Assembly (NCBI GenBank): GCA_003486645.1 | Contig: DNGI01000260.1 | Span: forward strand, 1 to 8,559 | DNA from: Cyanobacteria bacterium UBA11370 | Lineage (GTDB): Bacteria > Cyanobacteriota > Cyanobacteriia > Cyanobacteriales > Coleofasciculaceae | Direction of reading: 5' to 3' | Length of the DNA stretch: 8,559 nucleotides | Program-made: the position numbers and the translations under genes | The notes under the pieces: model-generated | The model's database searches: none | The model's input: only the letters and a program-made list of their open reading frames with translations | Told to the model about the DNA's origin: nothing | Shown here: positions 5,492 to 8,559 of the stretch, piece by piece | Layout: the number at the start of each line of letters is the position of its first letter | Numbering within the stretch: position 1 is the stretch's first letter

Positions 5492-7723
5492 ATGAATTAT
5501 AATGATTTTTCAAGGGATTCTGGAACTTACCAGCAGCAAACTTATCAATACCTGATTCAAGGTGATTATAAGAAAGCAGTAAGTCTTTATGAGCAAGCCA
5601 TTGAAACAGATCCAGATATAAAGTCCAATTATTGGTATTTAGGGTTAACGTTACTATTACAAGGTCACGAAGCAGAAGCTCAGACAACCTGGTTTGTTGC
5701 CCTAGCAGACGGCGAACCTGAAGAGATCGAGTTATGGACAGCAGAACTGATACAGGTGCTGCAAATAGAAGCTCAACGACGGGAAAGTCTTGCAGATTAT
5801 TCCGTTGCTTGGGCAATCCGGCAGCATATCCGAGAAATTAGTCCGGCCGATATTAATAACCTAATATATCTGATTAAACTAGCGATCAATCTAGAGATAT
5901 TCACAGGAGAAGAACTGACTGAATTCGGTATCATTGAACTCCTTGAATCAGAACAATCTGTAGAGCCTGATGTTGATTTATTACTTAATGTATTGCAGTG
6001 TGTTTTAAGTTCTGTTCCTTTCCATCCTTCAGCACTGAAATTTGCCGAAGCTTGTGTAGCTTATGTTAACGCTCCCAGAGCTTTCATTAGAATCCTCGTA
6101 CCAGTAGCAATTGAAAGTGCTTACTCAGCTAATCAGTCTGAACTTGCCATTAGCTTGCTTCAGTTATGTCTCCGTTTAGAGAGTAATAATTTAACTGTTT
6201 TGCAGCATCTAGCTGGAGTTTACCACCATATCTCTAATTTTGCAAAAAGTATAGAGTCAGCAAAGTTTTGCTTTTCTCAGTCCCAAACATTGCCGGAGAA
6301 AATTTTTTCCAATTATCTTGTCATAAAAGCTTTGATGAAAGCTGGCGGTTACTGGGATGAAGTTGATGTGATTTTCCAGGAACATATATCGTTGCTGTTA
6401 TCTCTGATTAAAGAACCACCAAAATCTATTAGCGAAGGGACAGCTTTATCCTTGCTGAATTCCCTTTTTCCCTTACCTTATATTCGAGATGATATAAAGC
6501 AAAATAGAGCGATTCAGCATCAAGTTGCTGAACTGTCGCAATCTCATCTGCAAACTTATGCTAAGGAGCAGGTAGAGCGATACACTCAGCGATTATTACC
6601 CAACCAGAGGATTAATGATACTACTAGACCTTTAAAGATTGGATATGTCTCTTGGTGTCTGAGAGAACATTCTGTCGGGTGGTTAGCACGATGGATTTTC
6701 AAGTATCAGGATCATGCTCGTTTTAAGTCTCATATTTATTTTGTTAACTATCCAAAAACCGAAGATAGTTTACAATCCTGGTACACAAAACAGGTTTGTA
6801 AAGCTTATGCCTGTCAAACAGATTTTGTAGACATTGCCGACAAAATCTATCAGGATGAAATTGACATTTTAGTCGATCTCGACAGCAGTACTATGGATGT
6901 TACCTGTGGGGTTATGGCGCTAAAACCCGCACCTATTCAAGTCACTTGGCTGGGTTGGGATGCTTCAGGATTACCAGCCATAGATTACTTCATTGCCGAT
7001 CCCTATGTTTTACCCGATTCGGCTCAAGAATACTACAGCCAAAAAATTTGGCGACTACCCCAAACTTACATAGCTGTCGATGGTTTTGAGATTGATGTGC
7101 CAACTCTCCGCCGCGATCAATTAGATATTCCCAGTCATGCAGTAGTGTATCTCAGCGCTCAAAGTGGCTTTAAGCGTCATCCGGATACAGTCCGGTTGCA
7201 AATGAAAATTATTAAAGAAGTCCCGAATAGCTACTTTTTAATTAAAGGGTTAAGTGATTTAGAAGTCGTTAAAAACTTTTTTAACCAAATCGCCGAAGAA
7301 GAAGGAGTCAATCTAGATAGACTGCGATTTCTACCCTTAGTTGAATCCGAAGAAATACACCGAGCTAACCTAAGTATTGCAGATATTGTACTCGATACTT
7401 ATCCTTACAACGGAGCCACCACAACCCTAGAAACACTCTGGATGTGCATTCCCTTAGTAACACGAGTTGGACAACAATTTGCAGCGCGAAATAGCTACAC
7501 CATGATGATGAATGTCGGTGTAACTGAAGGAATTGCCTGGACTGATGAAGAGTATATCGAGTGGGGTGTACGATTAGGAAACGATGAAGCGTTACGGCAA
7601 CAAATCACTTGGAAACTGCGACAATCTCGGCAAACTTCACCGTTGTGGAATGCCAAACAGTTTACCCGTGAAATGGAAAAAGCATACGAACAGATGTGGC
7701 AACGGTATATTGAATCAGATTAG
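5492..7723 (+). CDS. TPR plus SPINDLY/OGT-family O-linked GlcNAc transferase-like protein (GT41)
   Basis: This protein has 743 aa from ATG 5492 (746 from TTG 5483). It resembles bacterial SPINDLY/O-GlcNAc transferases, which add a sugar to Ser/Thr of cytoplasmic proteins. Numbering below is from the TTG. TPR-like helix pairs occupy about 19-80 (QYLIQGDYKKAVSLYEQAIE) and recur near 237-265. The GT-B catalytic region spans about 384-740: H396 in LREHSVGW at the catalytic-base position, PAPIQVTWLGW and GLPAIDYFIADP (482-507), K564 in GFKRHP at the UDP-contacting lysine position, and DTYPYNGATTTLETLWM (638-654) at the nucleotide-sugar site. All signature motifs are present. GAGGG (5468-5472) is 10 bases from the TTG and 19 from the ATG, so the TTG start is possible. 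In Nostoc punctiforme an OGT (ogtA) is required for PilA accumulation and motility, and position after pilA suggests a similar role. Which sugar and targets apply here is unknown. Confidence 0.88.
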   Translation: MNYNDFSRDSGTYQQQTYQYLIQGDYKKAVSLYEQAIETDPDIKSNYWYLGLTLLLQGHEAEAQTTWFVALADGEPEEIELWTAELIQVLQIEAQRRESLADYSVAWAIRQHIREISPADINNLIYLIKLAINLEIFTGEELTEFGIIELLESEQSVEPDVDLLLNVLQCVLSSVPFHPSALKFAEACVAYVNAPRAFIRILVPVAIESAYSANQSELAISLLQLCLRLESNNLTVLQHLAGVYHHISNFAKSIESAKFCFSQSQTLPEKIFSNYLVIKALMKAGGYWDEVDVIFQEHISLLLSLIKEPPKSISEGTALSLLNSLFPLPYIRDDIKQNRAIQHQVAELSQSHLQTYAKEQVERYTQRLLPNQRINDTTRPLKIGYVSWCLREHSVGWLARWIFKYQDHARFKSHIYFVNYPKTEDSLQSWYTKQVCKAYACQTDFVDIADKIYQDEIDILVDLDSSTMDVTCGVMALKPAPIQVTWLGWDASGLPAIDYFIADPYVLPDSAQEYYSQKIWRLPQTYIAVDGFEIDVPTLRRDQLDIPSHAVVYLSAQSGFKRHPDTVRLQMKIIKEVPNSYFLIKGLSDLEVVKNFFNQIAEEEGVNLDRLRFLPLVESEEIHRANLSIADIVLDTYPYNGATTTLETLWMCIPLVTRVGQQFAARNSYTMMMNVGVTEGIAWTDEEYIEWGVRLGNDEALRQQITWKLRQSRQTSPLWNAKQFTREMEKAYEQMWQRYIESD

Positions 7724-7740
7724 ATTGTGAGTGTTTTTTT

Positions 7741-7764
7741 GTAGGGTAGGCAGACCCATCCCAC
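7741..7764. repeat. Imperfect palindrome between convergent genes
   Basis: GTAGGGTAGG and CCCATCCCAC pair at 8 of 10 positions (one of them a G-T) around a CAGA loop. It resembles the GTAGGGTGGGC..GCCCACCCTAC repeats of cyanobacteria. A T-run (7734-7740) lies before it on the plus strand, so neither strand shows the hairpin-then-T order of an intrinsic terminator. Even so, it fills the 55-base gap where two converging transcripts end. Confidence 0.4.
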
Positions 7765-7778
7765 AAAAGTTTTAAGCT

Positions 7779-7973
7779 CTAGCTGGAAGAGATTATCCTC
7801 TGGCTAGATGACTGTGTTGCTCTTCGTCTAGCAGATAACCGCTCATGCCACTTTTGGTAAATTCGTTGTGATTCTTCACAGAGTTCTTTAGCACTCTGCT
7901 CGCCTTGTTGAGCGTATTGAAGGGCTTCATCAAGTAGGGCTTCTTGCTCCGGGGTTAAAGAGGGTTGTGTCAT
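7779..7973 (-). CDS. Hypothetical small helical protein
   Basis: This 64-aa product is predicted almost fully helical, with an acidic N-terminal half (LTPEQEALLDEALQYAQQGE, 6-25) and a basic, serine-rich tail (RLSARRRATQSSSQRI). I do not recognise a family. It has no membrane segment, cysteine pair or HTH. The start ATG (7973-7971) overlaps the stop of the upstream minus-strand gene by four bases (ATGA), and GGAAAG (complement of 7980-7985) lies six bases before it, so the two are almost certainly co-translated. Such a pair of small helical partners could be a complex or a toxin-antitoxin pair, which is inference from layout only. Confidence 0.65.
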   Translation of the reverse strand: MTQPSLTPEQEALLDEALQYAQQGEQSAKELCEESQRIYQKWHERLSARRRATQSSSQRIISSS

Positions 7974-8317
7974 TGCAATCTTTCCAAAGCCGAAATGGTG
8001 CTACTGACTAACGTTTTAATTTCTATTATTCTACCCTCTAATGTTGACAACTCTTCCCCTGCTTCTTGAACTTCTTCTGAAGTTACATCATCTGGAGCGA
8101 GTTCTTCAACCGTCATCTGGATAAATCGTCTGGACGTATTGATAAATAGGATTGTATTGTTGAGAGTAGCAAGCAATTGAGTTAATCGAGCATTGCCAGG
8201 AAAACGTGATAACAACCGATTGGCTTGAGGAAGTTTTTCTGTTGCTTCCCGCTCAATGTTATCGAGTTCTTGGTTTAGCCGTTCAATAAGTCTTTGGATA
8301 TCTGAAGAAAGGGTCAT
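7970..8317 (-). CDS. Hypothetical coiled-coil protein
   Basis: This 115-aa product is not a family I recognise. It is built of amphipathic helices: residues 1-40 (IQRLIERLNQELDNIEREA has heptad spacing), 41-73 (LLATLNNTILFINTSRRFIQ) and 84-115 with an acidic stretch (APDDVTSEEVQEAGEEL). There are no cysteines, no transmembrane helix and no enzyme motif. An in-frame stop just upstream of ATG 8317 fixes the start; no clear Shine-Dalgarno is present. It is the first gene of a two-gene minus-strand unit, overlapping the 64-aa gene by four bases and converging on the glycosyltransferase gene. A structural, chaperone-like or partner-binding role is possible but unproven. Confidence 0.65.
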   Translation of the reverse strand: MTLSSDIQRLIERLNQELDNIEREATEKLPQANRLLSRFPGNARLTQLLATLNNTILFINTSRRFIQMTVEELAPDDVTSEEVQEAGEELSTLEGRIIEIKTLVSSTISALERLQ

Positions 8318-8340
8318 TGTTTCTATTTAGTCAACGCATA

Positions 8341-8424
8341 TAGGTTGAGTTCTTGGAACGAAACTAGGGCTATACCCAACTAGAGGAAAGTTTGTTGGGT
8401 TTCGCTATCCTTTTACCCAACCTA
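8341..8424. repeat. Composite palindrome with competing GTTGGGT pairings
   Basis: TAGGTTGAGT (8341-8350) and ACCCAACCTA (8415-8424) form outer inverted repeats with one mismatch. Inside, ACCCAAC (8374-8380) pairs perfectly with GTTGGGT (8394-8400). GTTGGGT can instead pair with ACCCAAC at 8415-8421, so two exclusive folds exist. Palindromes around TTGGGTTTCGC..ACCCAACCTAC are common in cyanobacterial intergenic DNA. It lies just upstream of the minus-strand pair. Confidence 0.6.
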
Positions 8425-8436
8425 CATGAGTCGTCT

Positions 8437-8502
8437 GTAGGGTGCATCAGAGCCAGAGAATTAATAATAATTATCAAAATTATACGTTCTGACGCACACT
8501 AC
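8437..8502. repeat. 66-bp element with 15-bp terminal inverted repeats
   Basis: GTAGGGTGCATCAGA (8437-8451) matches the reverse complement of 8488-8502 at 13 of 15 positions. The 36-bp centre is very AT-rich. The GTAGGGTGCGTCAG..CTGACGCACCCTAC pattern is a cyanobacterial dispersed repeat that I recognise. It has no coding capacity and is probably a MITE or REP-like unit; I see no target duplication. With the preceding palindrome it accounts for most of the gene-free end of the window. Confidence 0.65.
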
Positions 8503-8538
8503 TTCATCGGTACTGTCAAGTATTCATTATTAATTTAG

Positions 8539-8546
8539 GCGATCGC
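8539..8546. repeat. HIP1 octamer GCGATCGC
   Basis: This is the third HIP1 copy, 13 bases from the right edge. It supports a cyanobacterial source. Confidence 0.9.
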
Positions 8547-8559
8547 TTATCGATATACA

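Noticed and set aside
5463..5816. 117-codon minus-strand frame over the start of the OGT-like gene
   Set aside because: It is antisense to TPR-coding sequence with strong family similarity; treated as a shadow.
7734..7764. Intrinsic terminator for the OGT-like gene
   Set aside because: The T-run precedes the hairpin on the plus strand, and on the minus strand the hairpin is followed by an A-run, so neither orientation has the required order.

Overview
The window looks like a piece of a filamentous, non-heterocystous cyanobacterial chromosome (Oscillatoriales-like). Evidence for this is three copies of the HIP1 octamer GCGATCGC (2037-2044, 3131-3138, 8539-8546), where about 0.1 would be expected by chance in 8.5 kb. 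The window also carries several palindromic repeats of the kind scattered through cyanobacterial genomes, a pilin with the cyanobacterial GFTLIELLVVIIIIGILAAI start, a SPINDLY/OGT-family glycosyltransferase, and Uma2 (DUF820) genes, which are greatly expanded in cyanobacteria. The species cannot be named from the sequence.

Layout. (1) 122-1071: a two-gene unit with a 4-base ATGA overlap, encoding a DUF6932 nucleotidyltransferase-like protein and a protein with a C-terminal XRE helix-turn-helix; it has toxin-antitoxin-like organisation. (2) 1103-3097: two tandem paralogues of a Uma2 family (PD-(D/E)XK) endonuclease, including an identical 29-base leader. They are separated by a 73-codon GTG-start reading frame of unknown function and a 109-bp MITE-like element of nested hairpins. 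Copy 1 carries a small dispersed repeat translated in frame beside the predicted active site, plus a 21-bp tandem repeat in a coiled-coil tail. (3) 3098-3357: a gene-free gap with an 82-bp palindromic repeat and a good extended -10 promoter. (4) 3358-7723: three co-directional genes encoding a class I SAM methyltransferase with a long C-terminal region, the type IV pilin PilA, and a TPR plus GT41 O-GlcNAc transferase-like protein. (5) 7779-8317: two small, overlapping minus-strand genes for helical proteins of unknown function, convergent with the glycosyltransferase gene. (6) 8318-8559: no gene, two more palindromic elements and a HIP1 site.

How the parts fit. The coherent system is methyltransferase-pilA-OGT, a likely unit for building, modifying or regulating type IV pili used for gliding or twitching. 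From memory, an OGT in Nostoc punctiforme (ogtA) is needed for PilA accumulation and motility, which fits this neighbourhood. The left half reads as accessory DNA: a TA-like pair, duplicated Uma2 genes and non-autonomous repeats. I see no transposase, integrase, CRISPR array, rRNA or tRNA. The family calls are known ones; the less familiar points are the repeat-derived peptide in the Uma2 enzyme, the leaders of pilA and the OGT gene, and the uncharacterised minus-strand pair.
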